In this document: one piece after another, positions 17,959 to 26,222 of the stretch
Position numbering within the stretch: position 1 is the stretch's first letter
How the letters are laid out: each line of letters starts with the position of its first letter
Assembly: GCF_003148465.1 (NCBI RefSeq)
Contig: NZ_QGGI01000005.1
Span: 62,001-126,000 of the forward strand
Direction of reading: 5' to 3'
From: Oceanotoga teriensis
GTDB taxonomy: Bacteria; Thermotogota; Thermotogae; Petrotogales; Petrotogaceae
DNA: 64,000 nt
Notes under the pieces: model-generated
Told to the model about the DNA's origin: nothing
What the model saw: the letters and a program-made list of their open reading frames with translations, nothing else
Databases searched by the model: none
Made by a program: the position numbers and the translations under genes

Positions 17959-18598
17959 AAGAATCACCTCCATAATGAGCTTTCGCCAAAGTAAGACCCA
18001 AACAAAAATCCACATTTTTCTTAATGATATTCATACACTCAAACATACTAGCACCAGTAGTATAAACATCATCTACTATTATAAGGTATTTAGGTATAGA
18101 GGTTGTGATTTTTATCTTTTTTTGTATATTTTTATGTCTTTCATTCAAAGATAATGATGCCTGTCTTTTATAAGATTTAGATTTAAAGAGATTTATAACT
18201 TTTAATCCAAAATTTTTAGCAAATCTATCAGCTATGATTTTGGCAGGTATAAATCCTTTATTATAGATACTAAAATAATTAGATGGTACATAAGAAACAT
18301 AATAATCATGATTTTCTATATCTATACTTCTAAAATATTCACAAAGTATATCTGTTAAATATTTACCTATTTTAAGATTCTTATTATACTTAAATTCTTT
18401 TATCAAAATTGCCAATGAATCTTTATAATATCCCATATGATAAATATCATAAATGCTTTTTGTATGTGAAGGTTCATATATAAACATTGAACAATTATCA
18501 CATATAAATTCTCCAAAATTAACTTTTGCACCACAATTCAAGCATCTATGTTCAAACATATCATTTAAAATATTATAAATCTGTAACCATCTCCGCAT
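17942..18598 (-). CDS. comF: ComF family phosphoribosyltransferase-like protein
   Basis: ComF proteins are needed for DNA uptake in competent bacteria. The N terminus has a four-cysteine zinc ribbon (CLNCGAK ... CDNCS), and the C terminus has the type I phosphoribosyltransferase loop LIIVDDVYTTGASM. The 218-residue length is normal. No strong ribosome site is visible; the ATG at 18598 lies inside the end of the HEAT-repeat gene, and a Met 13 codons later is an alternative. It is in a tight operon with a prepilin-like gene two genes upstream, which fits a competence link. Confidence 0.87.
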   Translation of the reverse strand: MRRWLQIYNILNDMFEHRCLNCGAKVNFGEFICDNCSMFIYEPSHTKSIYDIYHMGYYKDSLAILIKEFKYNKNLKIGKYLTDILCEYFRSIDIENHDYYVSYVPSNYFSIYNKGFIPAKIIADRFAKNFGLKVINLFKSKSYKRQASLSLNERHKNIQKKIKITTSIPKYLIIVDDVYTTGASMFECMNIIKKNVDFCLGLTLAKAHYGGDSFEEQV

Positions 18599-19841
18599 TA
18601 AGTCTTAATAATGCATTTAAAGCTGCAAGTTTAAGTCTACCTTTTTCTGTTGGATCTTTAAGAATATTATAAGGTATTTCCCAATATTGTTTAGCTTTAA
18701 AATATTTGAGAAGATTTATAGCGCTTCTTCTAACGCTTATAGGATATTTTTTGTTCATACTTATATCGGATATTTCAGAAAGATAATTCTCAAGTTTTAA
18801 TTTTTTTATTATTTTTAAACCAGTTAAAATTCTTTTTGTAGATAATGAATTCAAAAAATCAGGAACATAATCACTTAATTTATAATCTTGAAAAAAAACT
18901 AAGTAATCAGCAGCTCCTATAACATAATCATCATCTATTTTATCAAGAAGTCCTCTAGAAAAATCCACATATGCCATATCATCTTTATCAGTTGCAAGTT
19001 TTAAACCATATTTAATATACTTAGGTTCATCCTTATTTATAAATGCATCGACTATCCAAGAAGGTATCAAATCATTTCCACAAACTTTTTTTATAGTTCT
19101 TGTGATTTGCATTAAAATTTCATCATCTTTCTCATCTGAAAGTTCTTTTTCCATAAATTCTTTTATTATATCACAAGGAAGACCTGCTAAAAATTTTATG
19201 ATCAATAATTTTGTTTTTTTATCACAATTATAATAATTATTTTTTAAAACATTAAAAAATGTCATAGAATCATTTTTTTCATAGTATCTTGAAAGAGCTA
19301 TTTTTTTTACACTCATTTCTATTGTTTCTGAAATAAGCGTTTCCCCTATATTTTCAAGTGCATATATTAAATGTTGTATTTTTTGATATGGGTCTTCTTT
19401 CATCAATTCTATCAATTTTTCTGAATCTTCTGGATAAAATTCTAAAACAGAAGTTAAAAGTTGATATCTAACCGTTGGATCTGGATCTTTTACATAATCC
19501 AATATAAACTCCATTGGTTCAAATCCATAACTTGTAAATATTATTAAAGCTTCTTTTCTTATAGAAGCCGAAAGATCTTTTAAGGCTTTTTTTGTTTCTT
19601 CTTCATCAATTGTGCCCAATTTTTCCATATGTTTCAATGCAGAAAATCTAACTTCAGCATCTGAATCATCGAGATATTCTTTTATTATAGGTGAATCTAT
19701 TTTTTGTTTCATGAGTTCGTTTATAGCTTTAGCTTTAAATGCCGGAAAAGGCGAATCAAGCATTTCAAAAAATATTTTAGCATTTTCAGATTTAATTCTT
19801 TCTTCCATGAGTTTATAAGTTTCTATTATTTCATTTGCCAT
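18573..19841 (-). CDS. HEAT-repeat protein
   Basis: This 422-residue soluble protein has no signal or membrane segment. It is built of repeated helix pairs. AFKAKAINELMKQKIDSPIIKEYLDDSDAEVRFSALKHMEKLG and SASIRKEALIIFTSYGFEPMEFILDYVKDPDPTVRYQLLTSVLE show the HEAT pattern with D-x-x-V/x-R-x-x-A/L, and further degenerate repeats follow. It is probably a cytosolic protein-binding scaffold with unknown partner. It overlaps the prepilin-like gene by 11 bases and comF by 26 bases, so it is translated from the same messenger. Confidence 0.8.
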   Translation of the reverse strand: MANEIIETYKLMEERIKSENAKIFFEMLDSPFPAFKAKAINELMKQKIDSPIIKEYLDDSDAEVRFSALKHMEKLGTIDEEETKKALKDLSASIRKEALIIFTSYGFEPMEFILDYVKDPDPTVRYQLLTSVLEFYPEDSEKLIELMKEDPYQKIQHLIYALENIGETLISETIEMSVKKIALSRYYEKNDSMTFFNVLKNNYYNCDKKTKLLIIKFLAGLPCDIIKEFMEKELSDEKDDEILMQITRTIKKVCGNDLIPSWIVDAFINKDEPKYIKYGLKLATDKDDMAYVDFSRGLLDKIDDDYVIGAADYLVFFQDYKLSDYVPDFLNSLSTKRILTGLKIIKKLKLENYLSEISDISMNKKYPISVRRSAINLLKYFKAKQYWEIPYNILKDPTEKGRLKLAALNALLRLNAEMVTDL

Positions 19842-20274
19842 TATTTTCCTCCCTATATTTGTTCAAAATCAATCTATATTCATTATGAAATTCTATTTGC
19901 AATATATTATTATCATATATAAAATCAGTAACATTATTGCCGATATAAGTTTTTCCTATATCATACATATTTCTTTTTTTTCTGTATATTTTATCATAAT
20001 AAGCTGAATATTCTATAGACAAATATTTCCACTCATGACCATAATTACATCTTATAGAATCTTTATAAGTTGTTGTTATATCTCCCAATTCAAATTCTAC
20101 TGTATTTATTATAATAATCATTGAATTAATCATTAAATTTCTTTCAATCATTTCATTGATATTTTGATTCAAAACAAACACAGTCCTTGCAAAAGTTGCA
20201 AGGACTGTTAATATTATTAAACTTATTATAAATAATTCGAATACACTTTCTAACAACAAAAATCCTTTTTTCAT
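19831..20274 (-). CDS. Prepilin-like protein with N-terminal methylation motif
   Basis: The protein starts MKKGFLLLESVFELFIISLII: a short basic leader ending in Gly, a Phe at +1, Glu at +5 and a hydrophobic helix, the type IV prepilin/type II pseudopilin signature. The remaining 120 residues are soluble with no recognised domain. I chose the ATG at 20274 because it gives the normal short leader; the TTG at 20283 adds only three residues. There is no good ribosome site, and it follows the preceding gene by 12 bases. A minor pseudopilin for competence or secretion is likely. Confidence 0.75.
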   Translation of the reverse strand: MKKGFLLLESVFELFIISLIILTVLATFARTVFVLNQNINEMIERNLMINSMIIIINTVEFELGDITTTYKDSIRCNYGHEWKYLSIEYSAYYDKIYRKKRNMYDIGKTYIGNNVTDFIYDNNILQIEFHNEYRLILNKYREENNGK

Positions 20275-20286
20275 ACCTATCAAAAA

Positions 20287-20841
20287 TTAAAATATCGGAT
20301 ATGATATGAACAATGAAAAATCTTTTCTATAATTTGCAAATCTAAAACTTATTTTTAAATCATCAACAAATTCTGCAGGTTTCGGAATGGTATATTCTAT
20401 ATTAAAGATCAAATAATCAGAGATGTTTGTAGTAGGTTTAAATTCATTTGAAATAGGATATCCAAGTGCCAATCCTGCATATAAATTTTCTATGCTATAA
20501 CCTATCCCCATATATCCATAGAGTATATTTCTATTCTTATCTTGAAATTCACTATTAGGTCTATCATTTAACCACAAAAGACCCCCTCTCACCTGTGAAT
20601 TCTCATTTATATCAAGAATTTTAAGTGAAAGATCTGTGATAGTTATCAAATAAAAATTTTCTCCAAAATTAGGATTGAAATCAAATGAAAAATTAAAATA
20701 TTCAGATTCATACCCTGTTTTTAAAGCCAATCTAAAAGGATTGTCATCTGTTAAAACTGTAAATCCCATTTTGAAATTATTATAAGCAAAGATACTTATA
20801 GAAAGTACAATCATCATTAAAAAAACTATATATTTTTTCAT
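20287..20841 (-). CDS. Small secreted protein, probable outer-membrane barrel-type
   Basis: I recognise no family. The 184 residues begin with a signal peptide (MKKYIVFLMMIVLSISIFA). Alternating amphipathic strands rich in Tyr, Phe and Asn follow, for example SEYFNFSFDFNP, NILYGYMGIGYSIENLYAGLALGYPIS and ISFRFANYRKDFSLFISYPIF, with a terminal aromatic Phe. This resembles small beta-barrel outer-membrane proteins. The ATG at 20841 has GAAGTG upstream and lies 5 bases beyond the rpoZ stop. Its place between rpoZ and the prepilin-like gene suggests cotranscription rather than shared function. Confidence 0.65.
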   Translation of the reverse strand: MKKYIVFLMMIVLSISIFAYNNFKMGFTVLTDDNPFRLALKTGYESEYFNFSFDFNPNFGENFYLITITDLSLKILDINENSQVRGGLLWLNDRPNSEFQDKNRNILYGYMGIGYSIENLYAGLALGYPISNEFKPTTNISDYLIFNIEYTIPKPAEFVDDLKISFRFANYRKDFSLFISYPIF

Positions 20842-20846
20842 ACAAA

Positions 20847-21083
20847 TCACTTCGTATCTGTTTTTATCATCTCAAGCTTATCTACATCTTTAACATTAGT
20901 CTTTCCTTCTTCAATTTCTTTAAATGCATCATTAACAAAATTTCTATTGCTTATAAAATTATCAGTATTTTTCATCTCGAAATTGTCTTTTAATTTTTCA
21001 GCTCTCTTAGCAGCAATAATAGGTACAGCATATTTAAAATCTATATTTTTCATGATTTTATCATGATTAAAACCTACGTCCAT
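20847..21083 (-). CDS. rpoZ: RNA polymerase omega subunit
   Basis: Omega helps assemble the beta' subunit. The 78-residue protein has FKYAVPIIAAKRAEKL, the conserved omega core, and its place directly after gmk is the usual one. The start ATG has GAGAGGTGA upstream. The C-terminal acidic tail (EIEEGKTNVKD) also matches omega. Confidence 0.88.
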   Translation of the reverse strand: MDVGFNHDKIMKNIDFKYAVPIIAAKRAEKLKDNFEMKNTDNFISNRNFVNDAFKEIEEGKTNVKDVDKLEMIKTDTK

Positions 21084-21091
21084 CGATTATT

Positions 21092-21727
21092 TCACCTCTC
21101 AAATTCTTTTTTAAAAAATGTATCAACTCTATTTTCTAAACCATTTTCAATTCTACAAACTCTCAATTGTTCAGCTATGATAATGGATATGAGTTGATTA
21201 ACAGACTCATTAACATCACGATTAACTATGACATAATTAAATTCATTAATTTTTGAAACTTCCCATCTTGAATCTTCTAATCTTTTTGCAAGATCCCTTT
21301 CACTTTCTGTACCCCTTCCAACAAGCCTTTTTTCAAGTTCTGTATAAGAAGGAGGCAAAACAAATATTAAAACAGGATTCTCTTCTTGGATAGAAGTTTT
21401 TATATTAAGAGAACCTTGAACATCCACATCTAAAACTATATTATATCCTTGTTCAAGTTTTTCATGGATAAATGTTTTAGAAGTTCCATAATAATAGCCA
21501 TGTACTTTAGCATATTCAAGAAATTCATCTTTTTCTTTTAATTCCATAAATTTATCTTCATCTACAAAGAAATAATCTACTCCATCTATTTCTCCAGGTC
21601 TTCTTTCTCTTGTTGTATAAGATACCGAGAATGTAAACCCATCTACTGTTTTCAATGCTTTTTTTATTAATGTGGATTTTCCAGCTCCCGATGGTCCACT
21701 TACTATGTATAATATTCCTTTTTTCAT
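21092..21727 (-). CDS. gmk: Guanylate kinase
   Basis: Gmk phosphorylates GMP to GDP. The P-loop [13 protein letters not shown] lies at residues 8-20, the GMP-binding segment is [21 protein letters not shown], and the lid region [16 protein letters not shown] follows. The 211-residue length is normal. The ATG overlaps the remA stop by four bases. Confidence 0.96.
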   Translation of the reverse strand: MKKGILYIVSGPSGAGKSTLIKKALKTVDGFTFSVSYTTRERRPGEIDGVDYFFVDEDKFMELKEKDEFLEYAKVHGYYYGTSKTFIHEKLEQGYNIVLDVDVQGSLNIKTSIQEENPVLIFVLPPSYTELEKRLVGRGTESERDLAKRLEDSRWEVSKINEFNYVIVNRDVNESVNQLISIIIAEQLRVCRIENGLENRVDTFFKKEFER

Positions 21728-22017
21728 CCCTGGCGCGCCTCATTACGTATTCTTTCAAGTGCTTTTTCAATATCATAGAAATTTTGAGAAAATCTATTTG
21801 TAATAGTTTCTGGTTGAATTGCGGAAGCTATTACATGACCAGAGTCAGTTATTATAAAAGCTCTTGTTTTTCTACCATGGTTTACTTCTAATAATTTACC
21901 TTGAGTTTCAGCAACATCTCTTAATCTTTTTAAAGGCTGTGAGCCAGGATTAACTATCGCTATTACTCTATCCCCAACAACAACATTCCCAAAACCTATA
22001 TTTATAAGTCCGTACAT
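21724..22017 (-). CDS. remA: RemA-like DNA-binding regulator (DUF370)
   Basis: RemA is a small DNA-binding protein that activates biofilm matrix genes in Bacillus. The 97 residues begin [26 protein letters not shown] and contain [21 protein letters not shown], typical of DUF370. The start is the ATG at 22017, with GGAGGTG 7 bases upstream. The conserved order yicC-remA-gmk-rpoZ supports the call. Its target genes here are unknown, though the envelope and pilin-like genes downstream are cotranscribed. Confidence 0.9.
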   Translation of the reverse strand: MYGLINIGFGNVVVGDRVIAIVNPGSQPLKRLRDVAETQGKLLEVNHGRKTRAFIITDSGHVIASAIQPETITNRFSQNFYDIEKALERIRNEARQG

Positions 22018-22049
22018 AAAAAACACCTCCAGGATTTATATTTATAAAA

Positions 22050-22928
22050 TCAATGAACATTCTGAACTTGTTCTCTAATCTTATTAACAAGCCCTCTTCC
22101 CTCTACTGAAAGATTGGTAAGCTCTATCAATTTAGATTTTGAAGCAATTGTATTGAACTCTCTATGCATTTCTTGAGATAAAAAATCAAGATTTTGACCC
22201 ATCAATTCATCCTCTGAATTAACTATATCCCTGAATTTTTTAATATGACTTTTAAGCCTTTCTATTTCTTCTGAAATATCAGCTCTTTCTGCTAAAAGTG
22301 CGACTTCAAGCTCAAGTCTTCCTTCATTTATGAGTTCAGAATTGTTTAATAATTCTTTTAAATTATTTTCAAGTCTTTCCTTAAAAGTATCTTTCATGTC
22401 AACAGCAGCATTTTGTATATCATTTACTATTTTTTCTATATCATCTATATAACCAAGTAAAACAGTTTTAAGTTTTTCTCCTTCTTCTATTTGAAAAACT
22501 TTAACTTTTTCTATTGTTTCCAACAATATTTCTTCAAGACCTTTCCATATCTTATTCATAGCTTCTTCTTCAACTTTTATTTTAATTATTTCTCTAAATT
22601 TCGTTAAAACATCTAAAGATACATCATCAGACATATGTAATTCACTTGTCATTTGTTGTAATGCACTATGATAAGATTTTGCCAAACCAAGATCTATATC
22701 TACAAAATTTTGAGGATTTAAAAATCTAATATCGATGTAAACACTTATATTTCCTCTTTTGAAATATTTTTTTACAAGATTTTGTACTTCTATTTCTAAT
22801 GGCGAAAATATACCCGCAATAGAAGTTTTTAAATTAGAATACTTTCCATTCAAACTTTTTATCTCAACAGAATAATTATAATCGTTTATTATCTTCTCTA
22901 TTCTGCCATAACCAGTCATACTTCTCAT
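22050..22928 (-). CDS. yicC: YicC/YloC family endoribonuclease
   Basis: YicC proteins are endoribonucleases implicated in small-RNA and mRNA decay. The N terminus MRSMTGYGRIEK is diagnostic, and the C terminus has GQNLDFLSQEMHREFNTIASKS, the conserved DUF1732 motif, giving 292 residues. The start is placed at the ATG 22928 with GGAGGAG five bases before it; the frame open to 22958 has no ribosome site. It precedes remA by 32 bases. Confidence 0.92.
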   Translation of the reverse strand: MRSMTGYGRIEKIINDYNYSVEIKSLNGKYSNLKTSIAGIFSPLEIEVQNLVKKYFKRGNISVYIDIRFLNPQNFVDIDLGLAKSYHSALQQMTSELHMSDDVSLDVLTKFREIIKIKVEEEAMNKIWKGLEEILLETIEKVKVFQIEEGEKLKTVLLGYIDDIEKIVNDIQNAAVDMKDTFKERLENNLKELLNNSELINEGRLELEVALLAERADISEEIERLKSHIKKFRDIVNSEDELMGQNLDFLSQEMHREFNTIASKSKLIELTNLSVEGRGLVNKIREQVQNVH

Positions 22929-22963
22929 AATATCTCCTCCAATGATATTATACACCAAATAAG

Positions 22964-24097
22964 CTAAAAATTCAAAAAAACAAGGATATTTTTCAACTTA
23001 TTTAGGAAAATTTCCGTTTCTTCACGATTATTCAGGTAAGAAAGGCTTATTCTTATCATTCCTTTTGATTGTTCATTATCATAGCCAAGTGCCTTCATGA
23101 CTTTACTTCCAGATACTCCTTTTGAAGAGCATGCTGCAGATGTAGAAACAAATATTTCTTCATCTGAGAGTGCATTAACTATAATATCACCTCTAACACC
23201 TTCAAAAAAAACAGCCAATGTATTTGGCACACTTTTTTCACTAATAGGCGTTAATATCTTACCACCCATTTTTTCTATTTCTAAAGCCATAAAATCCCTT
23301 AAATTTCTTATTTCTTTCATATATTCAAGATGTTCAAAAGATTTTTCTAATGCCAATGCCGTTCCTATTATACCAGGGACATTCTGTGTTCCTCCCCTCA
23401 TACCACGTTCTTGAGAACCACCTGTTATGAATGGGAATATTCTTGTTCTTTCTTTTTTAAATAAAATACCAACACCTTTTGGTCCATGAAATTTATGTGA
23501 AGAAAAAGAAGCTAAATCACATTTCATCTCTTTCAAAGAAAAATTTATTTTTCCAGCAATTTGAACAGCATCAACATGAAAATAACAATTTTTATTTTTT
23601 TCTTTTATTATTTGAGACATACCTTTAATATCTTGAATAGTTCCTATTTCATTATTGGCAGCCATAATACTTACAAGAATTGTATCTTCTCTAATAACTT
23701 TTGATAATTTTTCTAATGAGATTTCACCATTCTGATCTGCTTGAATATATGTAACTTCAAAACCTTCAGATTCAAGTGATTTTAAAGTGTTTAAAGTGGC
23801 TGAATGTTCTATATTAGAACTTACAATATGCTTTCCATATTTAGTGTTTGCCTTACAAACACCTCTTAAAGCCCAATTAATAGATTCGGTGGCACAAGAA
23901 GTAAAATAAATCTCGAAAGGCATACAACCTAAAGATTTTGCAATTCTAAATCTTGCTTCTTCTATCTTTGCATCCATTTTTACTCCAAATTCATGTAAAG
24001 AATTTGGATTTGCATACTCTTCACACATATACTTTAAAACTACTTCTGCAACATCTTTATCCAATGGAGTAGAAGCATTATTATCAAAATATATCAT
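22964..24097 (-). CDS. Cysteine desulfurase (NifS/IscS family)
   Basis: The enzyme removes sulfur from cysteine for Fe-S cluster or tRNA thiolation. It starts MIYFDNNASTPLD. The PLP lysine is in SSHKFHGPKG near residue 205, the Asp/Gln PLP contacts are in HVDAVQIAGK, and the catalytic cysteine is in STSAACSSK near residue 322, followed by ISLSYLNNREE. The 377 residues are complete. No iscU-type scaffold gene lies next to it. It begins the long minus-strand operon leading to yicC, with 35 bases between them. Confidence 0.93.
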   Translation of the reverse strand: MIYFDNNASTPLDKDVAEVVLKYMCEEYANPNSLHEFGVKMDAKIEEARFRIAKSLGCMPFEIYFTSCATESINWALRGVCKANTKYGKHIVSSNIEHSATLNTLKSLESEGFEVTYIQADQNGEISLEKLSKVIREDTILVSIMAANNEIGTIQDIKGMSQIIKEKNKNCYFHVDAVQIAGKINFSLKEMKCDLASFSSHKFHGPKGVGILFKKERTRIFPFITGGSQERGMRGGTQNVPGIIGTALALEKSFEHLEYMKEIRNLRDFMALEIEKMGGKILTPISEKSVPNTLAVFFEGVRGDIIVNALSDEEIFVSTSAACSSKGVSGSKVMKALGYDNEQSKGMIRISLSYLNNREETEIFLNKLKNILVFLNF

Positions 24098-24127
24098 ATT
24101 ATTTTTTAAAAACCTCCCATCAAACTA

Positions 24128-24166
24128 TTATAACAAATGGCCGACAAATACGGCCATTTGTTATAA
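24128..24166 (-). terminator. Strong hairpin downstream of the two-component operon
   Basis: A perfect 16-bp stem (24128-24143 with 24151-24166) contains a GC-rich core, GGCCG/CGGCC. The T-run on the minus strand is short, so termination is likely but not certain. Confidence 0.65.
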
Positions 24167-24226
24167 AAATTCTATATGAAATATATTAAATTAAAATGTT
24201 AATTTATTTAAATTAAAAACAATGTA

Positions 24227-25567
24227 TTATACATCATTTTTAAACTGCAATATAAAAGAACTACCTTCATTTAACTTTGATTCTACTTCTATGTTTATAT
24301 TCAATTTATCACCAAGTTTTTTCGCAATCGATAATCCAAGTCCATGACTTTTTGTAGTTCTTGCACTATCTTCTTTATAAAATCTTTCAAATATTTTTTC
24401 TTTTTTATCTTCTGCTATTCCAATTCCATTATCTTTTATAATTATAGAATAATCCTTCATTATGATATCTATATTTTTGTTCTCTGGAGAATATTTCATG
24501 GCATTTTCAATAAAAATCTTAAAAATTATGGACAAATATTCTTTAGAAGATTTAACCTTAAAATCTTCTCCTCGTATATAAAAATTATAATCCGAATTAT
24601 CATAAAGCTTTAAAACTTTTTCTACCACTCTTTTTATATTGAACTCTTCAAATTCTATTTCAGTTTCAGGTTCATTTAAAATCAACAGTTTTTCTATCAT
24701 ATCTTTCAAATAATTTGTTGATCTTTCTATACTTTCAATAGACTCTATTAAAACACCCTCATCTCTTGTCCCCCATCTTTTCAACATTTTAACATATCCA
24801 CTTATAGATGTTAAAGGTGTTCTCAATTCATGGGAAACATCTGATATAAATTGTTTTTGAATTTCATACCCATATTGAATTCTATCCAACATGGAATTAA
24901 TTTTATTAGAAATTATTTCATACTCTATAGTTTTTTGTTCTGGTATCCTATGTTCAAGATTGTTTATATTTATTTCAGAAATATGTTTTGAAATAGATAT
25001 AACAGGCCTAAGTATATTCCTTGATAGAAAATATGATATGAATAAAGAACTTAAAGAAGCTAAAAATATTGTTATTATAGCTATTCTATCGAATGTTTTT
25101 ATAAAAGCTGTAAATTCAAAAGCTGGACCTCCAACTATCATAAGTTTAGAGCCAAGTATCTGTATCGCAACAAATATATAATAATAATCTTGATGTTTAT
25201 ATAAAAAAGGAAGTTTATTGATTGTAAAACCATCGTATATCAAATTATACGGATCAGATAAAACTTTTCCGTCTATTATAACTATCTTATTTGCAAGTAA
25301 AGACTTTTTTATAACATCATTATCATTCAAAAGTCTATCTATTATATCTTGATTATCAAGTTCTGAAGTACCTTTCAAGATAGAACCACTTGGACTGACT
25401 TCATTTATAAACATATGTGCATAAGTATCTATACTCGTATCAATAACAATTATTCTTAAAGCAAGTATCATTATAGATAAAAGTAAAAAAGTAGTAAATG
25501 TTATTATAAAAGTCTGATTAAATACAGCACTTTTTTTATTCTTCTCCTTCTCTGATAACGTAGCCAA
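24227..25567 (-). CDS. Sensor histidine kinase
   Basis: The 446-residue membrane kinase has a first membrane segment near residues 17-35, an extracytoplasmic sensor region to about 160, and a second segment before a HAMP domain (ILRPVISISKHISEI). The HisKA box is SDVSHELRTPLTSISGY, with the phospho-accepting His near 246. ATP-binding boxes are N (ENAMKYSPEN), G1 (DNGIGIAED), F (FERFYKED) and G2 (GLGLSIAK). It overlaps the regulator gene by 32 bases if TTG 25567 is the start; a later start is possible, but no better codon follows. It pairs with the OmpR-type regulator. Confidence 0.92.
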   Translation of the reverse strand: MATLSEKEKNKKSAVFNQTFIITFTTFLLLSIMILALRIIVIDTSIDTYAHMFINEVSPSGSILKGTSELDNQDIIDRLLNDNDVIKKSLLANKIVIIDGKVLSDPYNLIYDGFTINKLPFLYKHQDYYYIFVAIQILGSKLMIVGGPAFEFTAFIKTFDRIAIITIFLASLSSLFISYFLSRNILRPVISISKHISEININNLEHRIPEQKTIEYEIISNKINSMLDRIQYGYEIQKQFISDVSHELRTPLTSISGYVKMLKRWGTRDEGVLIESIESIERSTNYLKDMIEKLLILNEPETEIEFEEFNIKRVVEKVLKLYDNSDYNFYIRGEDFKVKSSKEYLSIIFKIFIENAMKYSPENKNIDIIMKDYSIIIKDNGIGIAEDKKEKIFERFYKEDSARTTKSHGLGLSIAKKLGDKLNINIEVESKLNEGSSFILQFKNDV

Positions 25568-26204
25568 CGCCTCTCACCGTCTTTATTAGTTTTGAAGATT
25601 TACCCAACTTTTTTCTTAAATAGTTCATGTAAACTTCTACAATATTTTTATTATCTTCTTCCGAATATCCCCAAACTTCTTCCATTATTTTTTCTTTTGA
25701 AACAACTATATTTTTGTTTATTAGAAGAGTCTTCAAAATATTAAATTCAGTAAGACTTAAATGAATTTCTTCATCATCTACAAAAACTTGCATTCTTTCA
25801 ACAAAAAGCTCTATATTATCGGCTTTTAAATTATCTCTTGTTTTTCCAAGTCTTCTCAAAAGCGATTCTATTCTTGCAAATATTTCTTCTATTTCAAATG
25901 GTTTAACTATATAATCATCTGCATGTTTGAGCCCTCTTACTCTTTCCTCAAGTTCTCCTTTTGCAGTTAACATTATAATCCCAACCTCTTTATCATAATT
26001 TCTTATTATCTCAGCAATTTCAAAACCATCTCTTATGGGCAACATTATATCTAGCAATATTATATCTGGTTTAAAACTTTCATAAAGCTCTAGTGCTTCA
26101 TCACCATCATATGCAACTGCAACTTCATAATTTTCATGTTCCATTTCTAATTCTAATAATCTCGCTATTGATTTATCATCTTCAACAATTAAAATCTTAT
26201 GCAT
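25536..26204 (-). CDS. OmpR/PhoB-family response regulator
   Basis: The receiver domain (1-118) has the acidic pair E8/D9 region (VEDD), phospho-acceptor D52 (ILLDIMLP), a conserved Thr (MLTAKG) and Lys (YIVKPFE). The C-terminal winged helix contains LSLTEFNILKTLL and VEVYMNYLRKKLGKSSKLIKTVRGVGYVI. The 222 residues are complete. It lies 18 bases after a gene for a secreted STN-domain protein and overlaps its kinase gene, so envelope status is a plausible input. Confidence 0.94.
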   Translation of the reverse strand: MHKILIVEDDKSIARLLELEMEHENYEVAVAYDGDEALELYESFKPDIILLDIMLPIRDGFEIAEIIRNYDKEVGIIMLTAKGELEERVRGLKHADDYIVKPFEIEEIFARIESLLRRLGKTRDNLKADNIELFVERMQVFVDDEEIHLSLTEFNILKTLLINKNIVVSKEKIMEEVWGYSEEDNKNIVEVYMNYLRKKLGKSSKLIKTVRGVGYVIREGEE

Positions 26205-26222
26205 TTAAGCACCTCCAAGTAA

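Noticed and set aside
20841-20850. GTG 20850 as start of the small barrel-like protein
   Set aside because: The GTG is part of the GAAGTG ribosome site and overlaps the rpoZ stop; ATG 20841 gives a normal signal peptide.
24128-24166. Strong hairpin as a regulatory leader of the cysteine desulfurase gene
   Set aside because: It lies 30 bases before the desulfurase start but has a 16-bp GC-core stem right after the kinase gene; termination of the upstream operon is the simpler explanation.
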